Below are positions 17,551-27,040 of a stretch of DNA of 64,000 nucleotides, piece by piece. Below the pieces are notes generated by a model. The model searched no databases, had not been told where the DNA came from, and saw only the letters and a program-made list of their open reading frames with translations. The stretch's first letter is position 1. Each line of letters begins with the position of its first letter. Origin of the DNA: Candidatus Lernaella stagnicola (GTDB lineage: Bacteria > Lernaellota > Lernaellaia > Lernaellales > Lernaellaceae); assembly GCA_030765525.1 (NCBI GenBank), contig JAVCCK010000016.1, forward strand, positions 26,823-90,822, given 5' to 3'. A program made the position numbers and the translations under genes.

Positions 17551-17592
17551 CGCGAAACGGTTGACCGCCGCGCCGCGCTGTCGCACCTTGAA

Positions 17593-18648
17593 ATGATGAA
17601 ACGAGGCGCGGTCCTACTACTCTTGGTGATCGGCGTCGCCTTCCCGGCGACGGCCGCGGCGGCGATTGCCGACTTCTGGAAGCTCGGGTACCGCGCCGCC
17701 GACCCTTTTCCCGGCGCCTCCACGTTCGAACGCACGGTCGACTGGAGCCAGCGGTACATGGTGCGCGTGGACGGTTACTTTACCGTGCGCCGAAATCCGC
17801 GGGGCGAGAACGTGCGCGTCTACCTGCCGCTGCCGGCCGACGACGCCTACCAGCGCGTGTACACGTCGCGCATGCAGCCCGCGCCGGTGGAGATCCTGCA
17901 CAGCCGCTACGGTTACCAGATCGCCGTGTTTGATTTCGGCCCGCTGGCTCGCGGCCGGGAGTTTTCGCTGCGCTACGACGCCTACGTGTCGGTCGGGAAA
18001 ATCCGCTGGTCGGTCGACCCGCAGGAGGTGGGCGACTTGTCGGAGATCCCCGCCCAGGTGCGGGAAGACTACCTCATCGACGGCCCCTTTTACGGCATGG
18101 ACGATCCGGTGGTGCAGGCCGCGGCGCGCGAGGCGGTGGGCGATGAGCGGCGTCCCTTCTTCATGATGACGCGCATTCTGAGTTACGTGCACCAATCGCT
18201 GACCTACATTCTCGACGGGCGCAAAGTCGACGCGGGCACGACGCTGCAATGGGGTCACGGCAGTTGCACCGAGCACGCTTTTGTGATGATCGGCATGGCC
18301 CGCAGCCTCGGCCTACCGGTGCGTTACATGGCGGGATCGCTAGTGAAGACCGGGACGTTTTCGCGGCACCACTACGACCGCGTGTATCACAAGATTGTGG
18401 AAGTGTACCTGCCGCGGGTCGGCTGGGTTCCGGTGGAGACCACCGCCGGCCGGCGCCGGGCGGAGTTCGAGCCCGATACGTCGGTGGGCCGGTCCGGTCA
18501 CCGGATGCTGTTTTTCAGCCACGAACCCGAGCCGGGCCTGGCGCCGCTGGACCCCCGGCGCAACATCATGACTCACCGCCCTTACGGCATCGGTTCGGAA
18601 CTTTCGGTAGGCCGTCAAGTGACGGTTCATTGGGAGCATCTCCGGTAG
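17593..18648 (+). CDS. Transglutaminase-like periplasmic protein
   Basis: A 351-residue exported protein. An N-terminal signal peptide ends near TAAAA. The N-terminal half is a beta-rich domain; the C-terminal half is a transglutaminase-like fold. The presumed catalytic Cys225 lies in HGSCTEHAFVMIGMARSLG, His266 in VYHKIVEVYLP, and the third position is Glu282 (VPVETTAG) where Asp is usual. Activity as a cysteine peptidase or transglutaminase is thus possible but not certain. ATG 17593 and ATG 17596 are equivalent; no strong ribosome site is seen. Confidence 0.75.
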   Translation: MMKRGAVLLLLVIGVAFPATAAAAIADFWKLGYRAADPFPGASTFERTVDWSQRYMVRVDGYFTVRRNPRGENVRVYLPLPADDAYQRVYTSRMQPAPVEILHSRYGYQIAVFDFGPLARGREFSLRYDAYVSVGKIRWSVDPQEVGDLSEIPAQVREDYLIDGPFYGMDDPVVQAAAREAVGDERRPFFMMTRILSYVHQSLTYILDGRKVDAGTTLQWGHGSCTEHAFVMIGMARSLGLPVRYMAGSLVKTGTFSRHHYDRVYHKIVEVYLPRVGWVPVETTAGRRRAEFEPDTSVGRSGHRMLFFSHEPEPGLAPLDPRRNIMTHRPYGIGSELSVGRQVTVHWEHLR

Positions 18649-18709
18649 CGGCTGCTTGCGAGGCGGAAATCCAGATGGTAGCTTGATCGCACTTGCTGGA
18701 GGTACAAAC

Positions 18710-19348
18710 TTGATCCGACGTTTGCCGATCTATCTGTTGGTGCCGGCGCTCGTATGCGCGTTGGCGGCGTGTTCGGGGACCAGCGTGAAGCCGGACATGA
18801 CGTATCGCAGTTCGTATGAAAGCTATGAAAAAATCGCCGACAACTGGACGCGCACCGGCAAGGTCTACCGCAATTTCGGCACGCACGGTTTGGTATCGGC
18901 CACGTACATGTCGCTGCCGATGCGCCGCGTCTTTGCCGCCGAGTGGTCACGCGCTTTCGATCTACCGCCCGAGGAGCGGCAACGCATCCTAGCCGAGCAG
19001 ATCTCCTTTGCCGAAAACCGGGTCGAGTTCGTACTGAGCTTCTACACTCCGAAGGTGCAGCACAACGACTTGAGCAAAAGCGGTAGTTCGTGGCGCTTGT
19101 GGTTGATCGACGCCAAGGGGGCGAAGGTCGACGCGGCGAGGATCCAGCGGCTGCGCGTTCGGCACAAGAAGGAATATTTTTTCTTTCCGCATTACGACCG
19201 TTGGAGCCGGCTGTACCGCGTGATTTTCCCGCGTAAGGGGCCGGACGGCCAACCGCTCGTGACTGAGTCGGGCACGGTGACCCTGCGGGTGACCGGCATC
19301 GAAGGCCAGGTCGATTTGGTGTGGGACATCCCACCCGGAGTTCACTAA
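18710..19348 (+). CDS. Lipoprotein of unknown function
   Basis: A 212-residue lipoprotein with lipobox LAAC. The mature part is mixed alpha/beta with no motif I recognise. TTG 18710 is chosen because GGAGG lies at 18698-18702 with 7-bp spacing and the protein then begins with a basic n-region; an upstream in-frame start at 18656 would add 18 residues and spoil the signal peptide. It lies between a transglutaminase-like protein and a degenerate sensor kinase on the same strand. Confidence 0.7.
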   Translation: MIRRLPIYLLVPALVCALAACSGTSVKPDMTYRSSYESYEKIADNWTRTGKVYRNFGTHGLVSATYMSLPMRRVFAAEWSRAFDLPPEERQRILAEQISFAENRVEFVLSFYTPKVQHNDLSKSGSSWRLWLIDAKGAKVDAARIQRLRVRHKKEYFFFPHYDRWSRLYRVIFPRKGPDGQPLVTESGTVTLRVTGIEGQVDLVWDIPPGVH

Positions 19349-19370
19349 ACCCGCCATACGAGAGGTGCTG

Positions 19371-20546
19371 TTGCGAAGATTATTGCGCCGCATCGCCCGG
19401 CTGACCCCCACGCGAATCATGGTGTTGTTTATCTTGCTGTGGATCGGCGTGGCGGTACCACTGGCCTTCTTATCCGCCCCGCGTCCGGCGCTCTTCGCTT
19501 ACGGCGGCGCGACGCTCCTCTATTCTTTTTTTGTGGCTTTTTGGGCGATGCTGCGCACGATAGCGCGACTGCGGGGCGTGGTGGACGAAGGCGGGATGCC
19601 CGACTCCGGCCTGGTGCTCGAGGCCTTGCCGCAAGCCGCGGTGATCGTCGACGTCAAGGGCCGCACCGTCGCGTTGAACAACAAATGGCTGGACTTTTTT
19701 GTCCTGGCCCGCAATCACGTGTGGAGCCAACCTTACAAGAACTATTGTGATCCCGCGTTGCGGCGGGCTATCGACCGCACGCGCCGCAGTGACGAAGCCG
19801 CGTTTGGGTTGGCGCTGTCGGCCCGCACTTCCGACGGGCGCAATGTCTTTTTCCGCGCTGACGTAACGCCGTTGGGCGCCGGGTGGCTGATTTGCGCGAC
19901 GCCCGAGAAGCGGGCCGAAAAAACCGAAGGGCCGTTTTACGAAGAAGATCGGCTTTACCAATTCGGGCGCGTCGGGGCCAGCTTGCTGCCGGAGTTGAAC
20001 GACCGCCTCGTCGCGCTGCGAAAGAAGACGTCCGGTCACGAGGGGATTGCCGAGTTGGACGCGGCGCTGGCGATGACGGGGCAGCTTGACGATTTACTCA
20101 ATTCGCCCGCGGCGAAACCGTCGCGGATCAATCCGGGCACGCTGCTGCGAAACGCGGCGCAAATCGTGCAGCCGGCGTTCGATCGCCAACACACGCCGTT
20201 GAAACTACACATCCGGGACAACCTACCGGCCATTGCCGGGAACGTCGGCAATCTTACCTACGCCTTGATTGTGGTGTTGCTCAGCGCTCTGGAGGAAGTC
20301 GGCGAACGCGGGCAGGTAGCCGCGCACGCGCGGGGAGCGGGCGAGGACGTGGAGTTTCTCATCGCCGCGCCCATCGGCGAGGAAACGGAGATCGAAGCCG
20401 CCGAGCTGTTTACGCCGACGTTGACCGGGCCTTCGGCCGGGTTGGCCGTGGCGCGCCAAATCTTCCGCGAACACGACGGCAACCTGCTCTACCACGCGGC
20501 GGAACACGCCGGCGCGCAGTTCTTGATTCAGTTGCCCTCATCCTGA
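19371..20546 (+). CDS. Degenerate PAS/histidine-kinase-like membrane protein
   Basis: About 391 residues. Two N-terminal TM helices are followed by a PAS-like domain (residues about 85-175; VIVDVKGRTVALNNKWLDFF). The rest resembles the DHp/ATPase region of a histidine kinase but is eroded. I find no H-box histidine. The N-box asparagines are replaced (ALIVVLLSALEEV). Only a G-box-like GPSAGLAVARQIFREHDGN is retained. It is probably not an active kinase; a binding or scaffolding role is possible. TTG 19371 is favoured by the GAGAGG spacing; GTG 19365 is the alternative. Confidence 0.65.
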   Translation: MRRLLRRIARLTPTRIMVLFILLWIGVAVPLAFLSAPRPALFAYGGATLLYSFFVAFWAMLRTIARLRGVVDEGGMPDSGLVLEALPQAAVIVDVKGRTVALNNKWLDFFVLARNHVWSQPYKNYCDPALRRAIDRTRRSDEAAFGLALSARTSDGRNVFFRADVTPLGAGWLICATPEKRAEKTEGPFYEEDRLYQFGRVGASLLPELNDRLVALRKKTSGHEGIAELDAALAMTGQLDDLLNSPAAKPSRINPGTLLRNAAQIVQPAFDRQHTPLKLHIRDNLPAIAGNVGNLTYALIVVLLSALEEVGERGQVAAHARGAGEDVEFLIAAPIGEETEIEAAELFTPTLTGPSAGLAVARQIFREHDGNLLYHAAEHAGAQFLIQLPSS

Positions 20547-20561
20547 CCAGGCGATAAATCT

Positions 20562-21533
20562 CTAGAGGTCTTCCACGGCTTGCGGATCGATGGAGCGAAT
20601 GCTGCGGCCCAATTTCGGGTCGGCGAGTAGTTTGCGAGCGTACTGATGGCCGATCTCGTTATTCATTTTCTTGAGCACGCCGAAGAGATTGAACACGAGA
20701 AACTCGTTTTTCGATTTGCGCGCTTCTTGGTAGACGTGACGCGCTACTTCCTCGGTGCCGGCCGCGGCGAGGATTTGATACGTCGCGTTCGACGGCGGCG
20801 GATACTTTTTGTCGGTTTCGAGAAACAGCGCGAGATCCTCGGCCGCCAAGCGCGCGGCATCGTCGACCGGCTCGGGTATCTGCGAGCATTCCAGGGTGGC
20901 CGCCAGGTGACTGAGAAAAATGACGTGGTCGACTTTGTCTTTCGGGTACCAGCCTTTCAGGCACAGCACGTAGGCGGCGCGCGCGCGTACGCGGGAGTAG
21001 GGGTTGTGCAGCAGCGCCGGCACGTTCCCGACATCCTTGCGGCTCTGCATGGTTTCGGCCACGAGGCTGACCGATTCGAATTGGTGATAGAGGCCTTCCA
21101 TCTTGACCATCGAGCCGTCCGCCGTCGCTTCGTTGCCGACCGCCTCGCCCAGCCGCTGAAATTCCGCGAGCAGGGCTTCGTACCCCTTGTCGCCGAGGCT
21201 TTCGAAATATTCGCGGAAACCGTTCAGGACATCTTTGCTGCGCCACACGTAGCCGATCTTCGCCAGCATCTCCGGCATGGCCGATTCGCCCAGGCGGCGT
21301 AAGACTTCGAAGGTTGCTTCCAATTCCTGCGGGTTGTTCGAGGAGAGCGCGCTGGTCAGTTGCGCCGTGAAATCCTTGCCGTCGCGGGCCAGCGTTTCAA
21401 TGGCCCTGGCGCGCACGCCGGCGTCGTCGGCACCCAAATCGTCAAGCGCCTGTTCGGGGGTTTTTTCGCAGGCCGTCAAACAACAAGCGAGCGCGATGAT
21501 CATCATGATGGCGAGAGTTCTCATGGCGCGCAT
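20562..21533 (-). CDS. HEAT-repeat-like lipoprotein
   Basis: About 323 residues. The lipobox LTAC follows a strong hydrophobic segment. The mature protein begins with HEAT/Armadillo-like helices (ALDDLGADDAGVRARAIETL) and further helical repeats (VPALLHNPYSRVRARAAYVL). Such repeats usually bind other proteins; the partner is unknown. The start is uncertain: ATG 21533 and ATG 21524 both give a good signal peptide, and neither has a clear ribosome site. Confidence 0.7.
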   Translation of the reverse strand: MRAMRTLAIMMIIALACCLTACEKTPEQALDDLGADDAGVRARAIETLARDGKDFTAQLTSALSSNNPQELEATFEVLRRLGESAMPEMLAKIGYVWRSKDVLNGFREYFESLGDKGYEALLAEFQRLGEAVGNEATADGSMVKMEGLYHQFESVSLVAETMQSRKDVGNVPALLHNPYSRVRARAAYVLCLKGWYPKDKVDHVIFLSHLAATLECSQIPEPVDDAARLAAEDLALFLETDKKYPPPSNATYQILAAAGTEEVARHVYQEARKSKNEFLVFNLFGVLKKMNNEIGHQYARKLLADPKLGRSIRSIDPQAVEDL

Positions 21534-21638
21534 GGTAGCAATCGCGGTGACCGGTCTCAAGCGAGTCTCCGACGGTTTGACAGCCGGGCACGCGGTTCGC
21601 ACAATATCGGCGGGATATCGCCGAAGGAGAGGTCAGCT

Positions 21639-21866
21639 ATGGAGTCCATGAGTCTTCCCCACATGATTTGGTACGCGGCGATGGCCACGATAGCGTTGGG
21701 TATCGTGTTCACGACCTTCAAGGCTTTCACGCTCGGCCGCGGCAGTCGCGCGCAGGACGTGGTGGACACCGTGGCCGTGGAGTGTGTGTCGTGCGGATGG
21801 AAGGGCGAAGTGCCGCGGCTGCGCCGGCGCTGCCCGATCTGCGGCGACAGCAATTTCACGACCTAA
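21639..21866 (+). CDS. Small membrane protein with C-terminal zinc ribbon
   Basis: A 75-residue protein: one TM helix (about 9-28), a short linker, then C-x2-C (CVSC) and C-x2-C (CPIC) forming a zinc ribbon with basic residues between. Start ATG 21639 follows GGAGAGG. Function unknown. It converges on the DUF1573 lipoprotein. Confidence 0.7.
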   Translation: MESMSLPHMIWYAAMATIALGIVFTTFKAFTLGRGSRAQDVVDTVAVECVSCGWKGEVPRLRRRCPICGDSNFTT

Positions 21867-21889
21867 GCAGGTGGTCGAACCCGACCCTC

Positions 21890-22759
21890 TTACTCGCCCG
21901 CTTTATCGGCCGCGTTCTTCTTGACCTTCACCACGCCCTGGTGGAGTTTCTTGTTGATGCCCGAGACGATGTCCGCGCCTTGTTTGCCGGATTTCAGCTT
22001 GCCGCCGATGCCGCTGGGTTGCTTGATCGTCTTGATCGCGCCCTTCATGCTCGCCGAGATGTAGTAATAGGCCGGCGCCTTAACGCCGTCCAAAACAAAT
22101 TCGGCTTTGCCGTGAAAGAAGTTCTGGCCTTCGGCAAGTTTCAGCGCGAAACGCAGGGTCTTTTTCTCGCCCGGCGCCAACGTGAAGGGCGTCAACGGAG
22201 CGGCGTCGTCGGTTTTTGCCACGCTGAGGGTTTTGGCGTGTTTCTCGGAGAAACGAATCTCTTTGACCGTCACCGGGGCGGCGCCGGCGTTGGTGACCAC
22301 GGTCTCCACGTCGGTTTCTTCACCCACGGCCACGCCTTTGACGCGGAGGCGCGCGGGCTCGAAGCTCAAGCGTTCGAGCACGGTGCCGGTCAACGTCAAC
22401 ACAATGGCGTCGTTATTCGGATCGTTCGTGTACACGGTGACCCGCTTGGTTTGGGCGCCGCGCCGCCGACCGCTGCTGAAGGTCACCTTGATTTCCGACA
22501 CATCGCCGGCTTGTAATTTCTTCTTGCTGGGCTTGGCCACGGTGCAGCCGCAGGTGCTGCGCGTGCGCGTAATTTCCAGCTCCTGATCGCCGATGTTTTT
22601 TAGCTGAAATACGTGGGAGACGCTGTCGTTCTGATCCACGGATCCGAAATCGAACTCGGCCGTTTCCACTTGAGCCATCGGCCCTTTGGGCTCGCAAGCC
22701 GCGGGAAAAATTGCCAAAGCCGCCAAGACGACTACCACGAGCAAATGTTTGAACTGCAT
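21890..22759 (-). CDS. DUF1573 lipoprotein
   Basis: A 289-residue lipoprotein with lipobox PAAC. Residues about 30-130 match DUF1573: EFDFGSVDQNDSVSHVFQLKN, then the diagnostic STCGCT motif and a ValThrVal beta strand. A second immunoglobulin-like domain follows (FEPARLRVKGVAVGEE). The C-terminal 50 residues are basic (KSGKQG, KVKKNAADK). DUF1573 domains resemble HYDIN/ASH-type folds and are common in envelope proteins. Specific role unknown. Confidence 0.8.
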   Translation of the reverse strand: MQFKHLLVVVVLAALAIFPAACEPKGPMAQVETAEFDFGSVDQNDSVSHVFQLKNIGDQELEITRTRSTCGCTVAKPSKKKLQAGDVSEIKVTFSSGRRRGAQTKRVTVYTNDPNNDAIVLTLTGTVLERLSFEPARLRVKGVAVGEETDVETVVTNAGAAPVTVKEIRFSEKHAKTLSVAKTDDAAPLTPFTLAPGEKKTLRFALKLAEGQNFFHGKAEFVLDGVKAPAYYYISASMKGAIKTIKQPSGIGGKLKSGKQGADIVSGINKKLHQGVVKVKKNAADKAGE

Positions 22760-22924
22760 GTCACACTCCGTCGACTAAAAATTCGAGGCGTACACTACCG
22801 CCGCAAGGGGCCGGTGTCAATGTGAAAAGCCTTTGTTATTGGGGCAATATCGCCGCCGGGGCTTGCGCTGCGGGGTTGGTTTGGTTACAAACAAAGGCGG
22901 ATTTTACACCCCATTGGAGATTTC

Positions 22925-23464
22925 ATGTCACAAGAAAAACTGCAACAAAAGTTCGCCCATTTGGATCGTGAGGGCTTGCTCAAGCTGCTTTCCGTGTACG
23001 CTCACAACTGGTTGGCCCACGACGGATGCTGGTTTCTGGCGTGCGAAAACCGCGACGATTTGGAGACCGCCATCGAACTGGATATCGAGTCGTGGCGGCA
23101 ATTCACCGTCGCCGAGGCCAAGCGCATCATGCGCACCTTCGATATCGCCCCCGGCGGCGGCCTCAAGGCGCTGGAGAAGGCCGTTAGCTACCGGCTTTAC
23201 GCCTGCGTCAACGAGCAGGAAATTTCGTGGGACGGCGACGCGCTGATCTACCACATGCGCGATTGCCGCGTGCAGACCGCCCGGCGGCGCAAGGGCTTGG
23301 CCGATTTTCCCTGCAAACCCGTCGGCATGGTCGAATACGGCGGCTTCGCGCGCACCATCGACCCGCGTATCGAAACCGAATGCATCCAATGTCCGCCCGA
23401 CGACTGCGGCGAAACGGCCTGCATCTGGCGCTTCACGCTGCGTGAGGAGCAAGGCGAGTCATGA
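22925..23464 (+). CDS. DUF6125-like protein, Cys-rich C-terminus
   Basis: A 179-residue soluble protein. The N-terminal helices (LLKLLSVYAHNWLAHDGCWF) and the Cys-rich C-terminal part (FPCKPVGMVEYGGFAR, then C-x2-C, DC and AC) look like the DUF6125 family, sometimes described as L-2-amino-thiazoline-carboxylate-hydrolase-like. A metal or Fe-S site is possible from the cysteines. It overlaps the next gene by 4 bp and is followed by an acyl-CoA dehydrogenase, so the three probably form an operon. Confidence 0.6.
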   Translation: MSQEKLQQKFAHLDREGLLKLLSVYAHNWLAHDGCWFLACENRDDLETAIELDIESWRQFTVAEAKRIMRTFDIAPGGGLKALEKAVSYRLYACVNEQEISWDGDALIYHMRDCRVQTARRRKGLADFPCKPVGMVEYGGFARTIDPRIETECIQCPPDDCGETACIWRFTLREEQGES

Positions 23465-23910
23465 AAAGCCGCGAAGCCGGCACCGTGAGGCACATTGTCG
23501 GGCGCCTGGAACGCTTCGACCGCCTGCCCGACGACCTGCTGGCCGTGGCGAAAAAACACGGCGTGCACGCGGGCAAAGTGTGGGCGATCGGCGGGGTGAC
23601 CAAGCTGCGCGTCACCGAATTCGACCTCGCCGCGCAACAGTATAAGGAACCCATCGCCCGCGAGGGCATGACCGAAGTGCTCAGCCTCCAGGGCAACCTG
23701 TCGCAAAAAGACGGCGAGCTGTTCGGCCACCTGCACATCAACGCCTGCTACCACATCGGCGACGAGGTCAAGATGATCTCCGGCCACCTGGTCGACGCCG
23801 AAGTGTTCGTGTGCGAATTTCACATCACCGCTTACGACGACGTGGAACTCGTGCGCCACGTCGAACCGAAAACCGGGCTGCCCCTTTGGGACCTGCCCGA
23901 CGAGGAGTGA
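23461..23910 (+). CDS. PPC (DUF296) domain protein
   Basis: A 149-residue protein matching the PPC/DUF296 fold throughout: central GKVWAIGGVTKLRV, GELFGHLHINACY, and the conserved SGHLVDAEVFVCEFHI. In plants this domain joins AT-hook DNA-binding proteins; in bacteria it stands alone, trimeric, with unknown ligand. ATGA overlap with the gene before. Just 3 bp separate it from the acyl-CoA dehydrogenase, so regulation of or binding to its metabolite is plausible. Confidence 0.8.
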   Translation: MKSREAGTVRHIVGRLERFDRLPDDLLAVAKKHGVHAGKVWAIGGVTKLRVTEFDLAAQQYKEPIAREGMTEVLSLQGNLSQKDGELFGHLHINACYHIGDEVKMISGHLVDAEVFVCEFHITAYDDVELVRHVEPKTGLPLWDLPDEE

Positions 23911-23913
23911 GCC

Positions 23914-25143
23914 ATGTTTCCCGAACTGCTGAGCCCCGAAGAACTCGAAGTCCAAGAACGCGCCCGCCGCTTCGCCAAGGAAAAGGTGTCCAAGGAACTG
24001 CTGATGCAAATGGACGCCGAAGAAGTGCAGTACCCGCACCAGTTCGTCAAAGACCTGGCCGCCGAGGGGCTGCTGGGCCTGCGTTTCGAACCGAAATACG
24101 GCGGCCACGGCATGGGCTGGACGGCCGAGGTCGGCGCGCTGGAGGAAATCGGCATTCTGGGCATGAGCCTGGGCTGCCACTTCTCCATGCCCTCGATCGT
24201 CGGCGAAGGCCTACACGCCTTCGGCTCCGACGAGCAAAAGGAAAAATGGCTCAGGCCGCTGATCGCCGGTGAGATCCGCAGTGCCGAGGCGCTCACCGAA
24301 CCGCGCGGCGGCTCCGATTTCTTCGGCGCGACGACGCAGGCCGTGCGCGATGGCGACGACTTCATCTTGAACGGCCAAAAACGCTTCGTGGTCGGGGCCG
24401 AAGGGGCGGATATCTTTCTCGTCTACGCCAAAACCGCGCCCGACGCCCACCCGCACAAGTCGCTCTCGGCCTTCATCGTCGAGCGCGACGAGAGCGTGTT
24501 GGTCGAACACGTCTACGGCCTGATGGGCACCCGCGGCGGCGGCACCGGCCGCATCGTCTTCAAAGATACGCGCGTGCCCGCCGCGAACCTGATCGGCCCG
24601 CTCGACGGCGGCGGCATCGTGTTCAACCGGATGATGATCCCCGAACGCATGACCAGCGCCGGCGGAGCGCTCGGCCTGGGTCGCGCCGCGCTGGAAATCG
24701 CCGCGCACTACGCCACCAAGCGCAAAGCCTTCGGCAAACGCATCATCAAGTTCGAAGGCGTCTCGTTCCGCATCGCCGACGCCGTGAGCGAACTGGACGC
24801 CGCGCGCGCCCTCGTCTGGGCCGCGGCCAAACGGATCGACGCCGGCCTCGACGCGCGCCGCATGGTCTCCGAAGCCAAAAAGATGGCCACCACCGCCTGC
24901 TGGAACGCTATCAACCACGCCATGCAAATCATGGGCGGCATCGGCTACACCGACATCTACCCCATCGAACGCATGCTGCGCGACGCCCGGCTGACCGTCA
25001 TCTGGACCGGCACGAACGAAATCATGAACCTGCTGATCCAACACGAATACCTCAAGGAAATCGAAGCCGAACGCGCCGCCAAACGAGACAGCGAAGCCGA
25101 CGCCATAAACGCCGACGCCGACGGCGAAAAGATTTTTGAGTGA
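23914..25143 (+). CDS. Acyl-CoA dehydrogenase
   Basis: A 409-residue FAD enzyme with the three domains of the family: N-terminal helical (to about 120), central beta ([11 protein letters not shown] flavin-contact motif), and C-terminal helical with KRKAFGKRI. Near the end the motif reads [10 protein letters not shown], where the YEGT-type Glu of medium-chain enzymes is replaced by Thr; the base may lie at the alternative (long-chain/isovaleryl type) position. Substrate not predictable. Co-transcribed with the PPC and DUF6125-like genes. A 92-bp repeat begins right after its stop. Confidence 0.88.
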   Translation: MFPELLSPEELEVQERARRFAKEKVSKELLMQMDAEEVQYPHQFVKDLAAEGLLGLRFEPKYGGHGMGWTAEVGALEEIGILGMSLGCHFSMPSIVGEGLHAFGSDEQKEKWLRPLIAGEIRSAEALTEPRGGSDFFGATTQAVRDGDDFILNGQKRFVVGAEGADIFLVYAKTAPDAHPHKSLSAFIVERDESVLVEHVYGLMGTRGGGTGRIVFKDTRVPAANLIGPLDGGGIVFNRMMIPERMTSAGGALGLGRAALEIAAHYATKRKAFGKRIIKFEGVSFRIADAVSELDAARALVWAAAKRIDAGLDARRMVSEAKKMATTACWNAINHAMQIMGGIGYTDIYPIERMLRDARLTVIWTGTNEIMNLLIQHEYLKEIEAERAAKRDSEADAINADADGEKIFE

Positions 25144-25144
25144 A

Positions 25145-25236
25145 GCCCTCACCCCCGACCCCTCTCCCACAAGGAGAGGGGAGTAAAACATCCCTCGCCC
25201 AATGGGAGAGGGACGGGCGCAGCCCAGGGTGAGGGC
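25145..25236 (+). repeat. 92-bp palindromic repeat, copy A
   Basis: The sequence begins GCCCTCACCC and ends GGGTGAGGGC, forming perfect terminal inverted repeats (extended one base at each side here). Two internal hairpins are built from CCCTCTCCC/GGAGAGGGG and CCCTCGCCC/GGGAGAGGG. This copy has the 'gggcgcagcccaggg' variant near its right end. It separates the acyl-CoA dehydrogenase from the minus-strand gene that ends at 25236. Confidence 0.9.
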
Positions 25237-25538
25237 TACCGGGCCGTGTCGATGGTGACCAATTGCCAGACGGGGCGGTCGTCGCGGGCGTAGTCGAAGT
25301 AGAGTTCGAGGCGGTCACCGTTTTCGGCCAGGAGCGTGAAGCGTTTGCGGTGGCGGCGGGTGCGCCAGGTGCGGGCCCGGGTGGGGATGCCGCCGTGGCC
25401 GGTGTCGAACCAGACGCGCTCGACTTCGGCGACGATCCACTCGCGCTTGCCGTCGCGCACGCGGGCCGGTTTGGGCGGGTCGCCGCCCATCTCCACCTCG
25501 ACCTCCCGACCAATGAATTGCCGCCGCGATGTGCTCAT
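25236..25538 (-). CDS. Small conserved protein, DUF6504-like
   Basis: A 100-residue basic protein (RRQFIGREVEVEM, TRRHRKRFTLLAENGDRLELYFDY). The layout resembles DUF6504 proteins, which have a similar N-terminal FIG motif and C-terminal YYD-type strand, but I rate this as tentative. The ATG at 25538 has a G-rich site. Its stop codon is formed at the very end of the 92-bp repeat (copy A), so repeat insertion may have trimmed or set its 3' end. Confidence 0.5.
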   Translation of the reverse strand: MSTSRRQFIGREVEVEMGGDPPKPARVRDGKREWIVAEVERVWFDTGHGGIPTRARTWRTRRHRKRFTLLAENGDRLELYFDYARDDRPVWQLVTIDTAR

Positions 25539-25652
25539 GCCCCCACGCTACCAGCGCCGCCCGGTAAACGGCAAGAGAATGCTGCGCGAGGTACGTCGGT
25601 TTTTTTGTCGGCGGATTTCATCGTACGGGCAAAGTCCCGAATAGCCGCCTTC

Positions 25653-26801
25653 TTAGTCAAGCAATTTTTCTTTCCAGAATGCCTTTACCTCATTGAGTAT
25701 CTTCCGGCGATCACCGTTTGAATCGTAATCGTAGGGCACTCTCAACGTATCTCTTCCGCTTTTTTCTAGGTCGTAGATTTCATCTTTCATCTTCCACAGG
25801 CAGGGTGCCTTGTCGTGATAGAACGAGCTTCCGCCGATATATTGGCCGGCCGTTTCATCTACGACGATGGTTGAGAATTCGGGGTCCAACCAGAAGAGAA
25901 CGGAGCCGATGACACTTCCGCCGGAATGTCCCATGAGCGCGAATTTTTTGAATTGCTTGTTCTTCCAATATTGTCGCCAAAGGAAGACTTCCCACGCCTG
26001 TAACCCGAGCATTTTGTGTCCATGCATGAACAGGGTCTTTGACACGTTTTCTTCGCGATCGTCGGCGCACATGGCCCGCCAGGCGATTATCAGGAAAGCT
26101 ACTTTGTCCAGTTTGCCGAATGAGGCAAGGTATGCATCGCGAAACTCTTCGGGTTTCTGCGTGTGGCCGGGCAAGCATAGTACCAATGTGTCAAACACTC
26201 CGGTTTTCGGTTCAAGGAGAATTGCGCGACTTGCACCGGTATATGTGTTCGACATGATGAATTCGGTTTGCCGAAAGTTTTTTGTTTCTACAGCGTAGAT
26301 TTCCTGAACGCGGCAATCGGATAGTTCTACGTTTTCAATGAGACCTGATACATTGAGGCAAGAGGCAATGCGATTAGGCAGCGTATCCGGAGTGGAAACT
26401 TGAAAAGCCGGATGGGCGGCGCGCCGGAATATTTCTTGTCGTTCTGTTTCGGAAATGTGTCGGCCGTGTTTACGGGCGTAGTCGGTTTTTAGGAAATCGA
26501 GATATCCTTGTGAGCACTCGCACTCTCGCCAACGGAATGCCTCGTAAGCCAAGCGACAGTCATTACTCCACAGGGGATTCGCCCAGAGTCTTTTTTCCAC
26601 TTCAAGATACTGACGGCTGATTTCACCGACCGGGCATTTGTTTACCCAACGTTTTTCTTGCGAAGCAAGGAGGTCGCACTTAAGAGGGGTGTCTTCGTTA
26701 AGGCTAACCGGTTCTTGAGGCTTAGATAGATCGAGTAGAAGAAAGGAGGCAAACAGTCCGATAGCTAAGAGTACGACAAGTGCAACTGTTGCTTTTTTCA
26801 C
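25653..26801 (-). CDS. Exported alpha/beta hydrolase, atypical base composition
   Basis: A 382-residue protein with an N-terminal signal anchor (residues 5-25). The C-terminal half is an alpha/beta hydrolase: TLVLCLPGHTQKPEEF lies where an oxyanion loop is expected, and nucleophile elbow MGHSGGS has Ser293. Asp and His of the triad are not securely placed. The N-terminal 130 residues contain several cysteines and have no family I recognise. GTG 26801 follows GGAG. Its GC content is visibly lower than that of neighbours, and it is flanked by repeats, which suggests recent acquisition. Confidence 0.65.
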   Translation of the reverse strand: MKKATVALVVLLAIGLFASFLLLDLSKPQEPVSLNEDTPLKCDLLASQEKRWVNKCPVGEISRQYLEVEKRLWANPLWSNDCRLAYEAFRWRECECSQGYLDFLKTDYARKHGRHISETERQEIFRRAAHPAFQVSTPDTLPNRIASCLNVSGLIENVELSDCRVQEIYAVETKNFRQTEFIMSNTYTGASRAILLEPKTGVFDTLVLCLPGHTQKPEEFRDAYLASFGKLDKVAFLIIAWRAMCADDREENVSKTLFMHGHKMLGLQAWEVFLWRQYWKNKQFKKFALMGHSGGSVIGSVLFWLDPEFSTIVVDETAGQYIGGSSFYHDKAPCLWKMKDEIYDLEKSGRDTLRVPYDYDSNGDRRKILNEVKAFWKEKLLD

Positions 26802-26960
26802 GGACAGAATCTCCGTCTAGTGATTCGAGAAAGGCGCTTGTGCTGCGCGGTATGACTAGGCAAGAGAATTTAAACACATTAACCCGCGATCAAGCAACTG
26901 TCGGATTTCCGATTTGTCTTCGTGGAAAACCCGAACGGGACGTCACGGTTTACCCCAGGA

Positions 26961-27016
26961 CCTTGCCCGGGCCCGCCGAGCGACCAACGGGAGCGGTCGC
27001 GGTGACAACGACGTCG
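26961..27016 (-). repeat. Inverted copy of the 83-bp-family repeat
   Basis: Read on the minus strand, this segment matches the part of the tandem repeat at 63633-63691 beginning CGACG and ending CCCGGGCAAG, with only a few differences over about 56 bp. The shared core includes ACCGCGACCGCTCCCGTTGG. Confidence 0.8.
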
Positions 27017-27020
27017 CCAG

Positions 27021-27040
27021 GCGCAGCCCAGGGTGAGGGC
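27021..27040 (+). repeat. Partial 92-bp repeat (right end only)
   Basis: GCGCAGCCCAGGGTGAGGGC matches the right end of copy A, including its distinct 'gcgcagccc' variant. The left three quarters are missing. It joins directly to the other repeat family, so the region is a composite. Confidence 0.8.
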
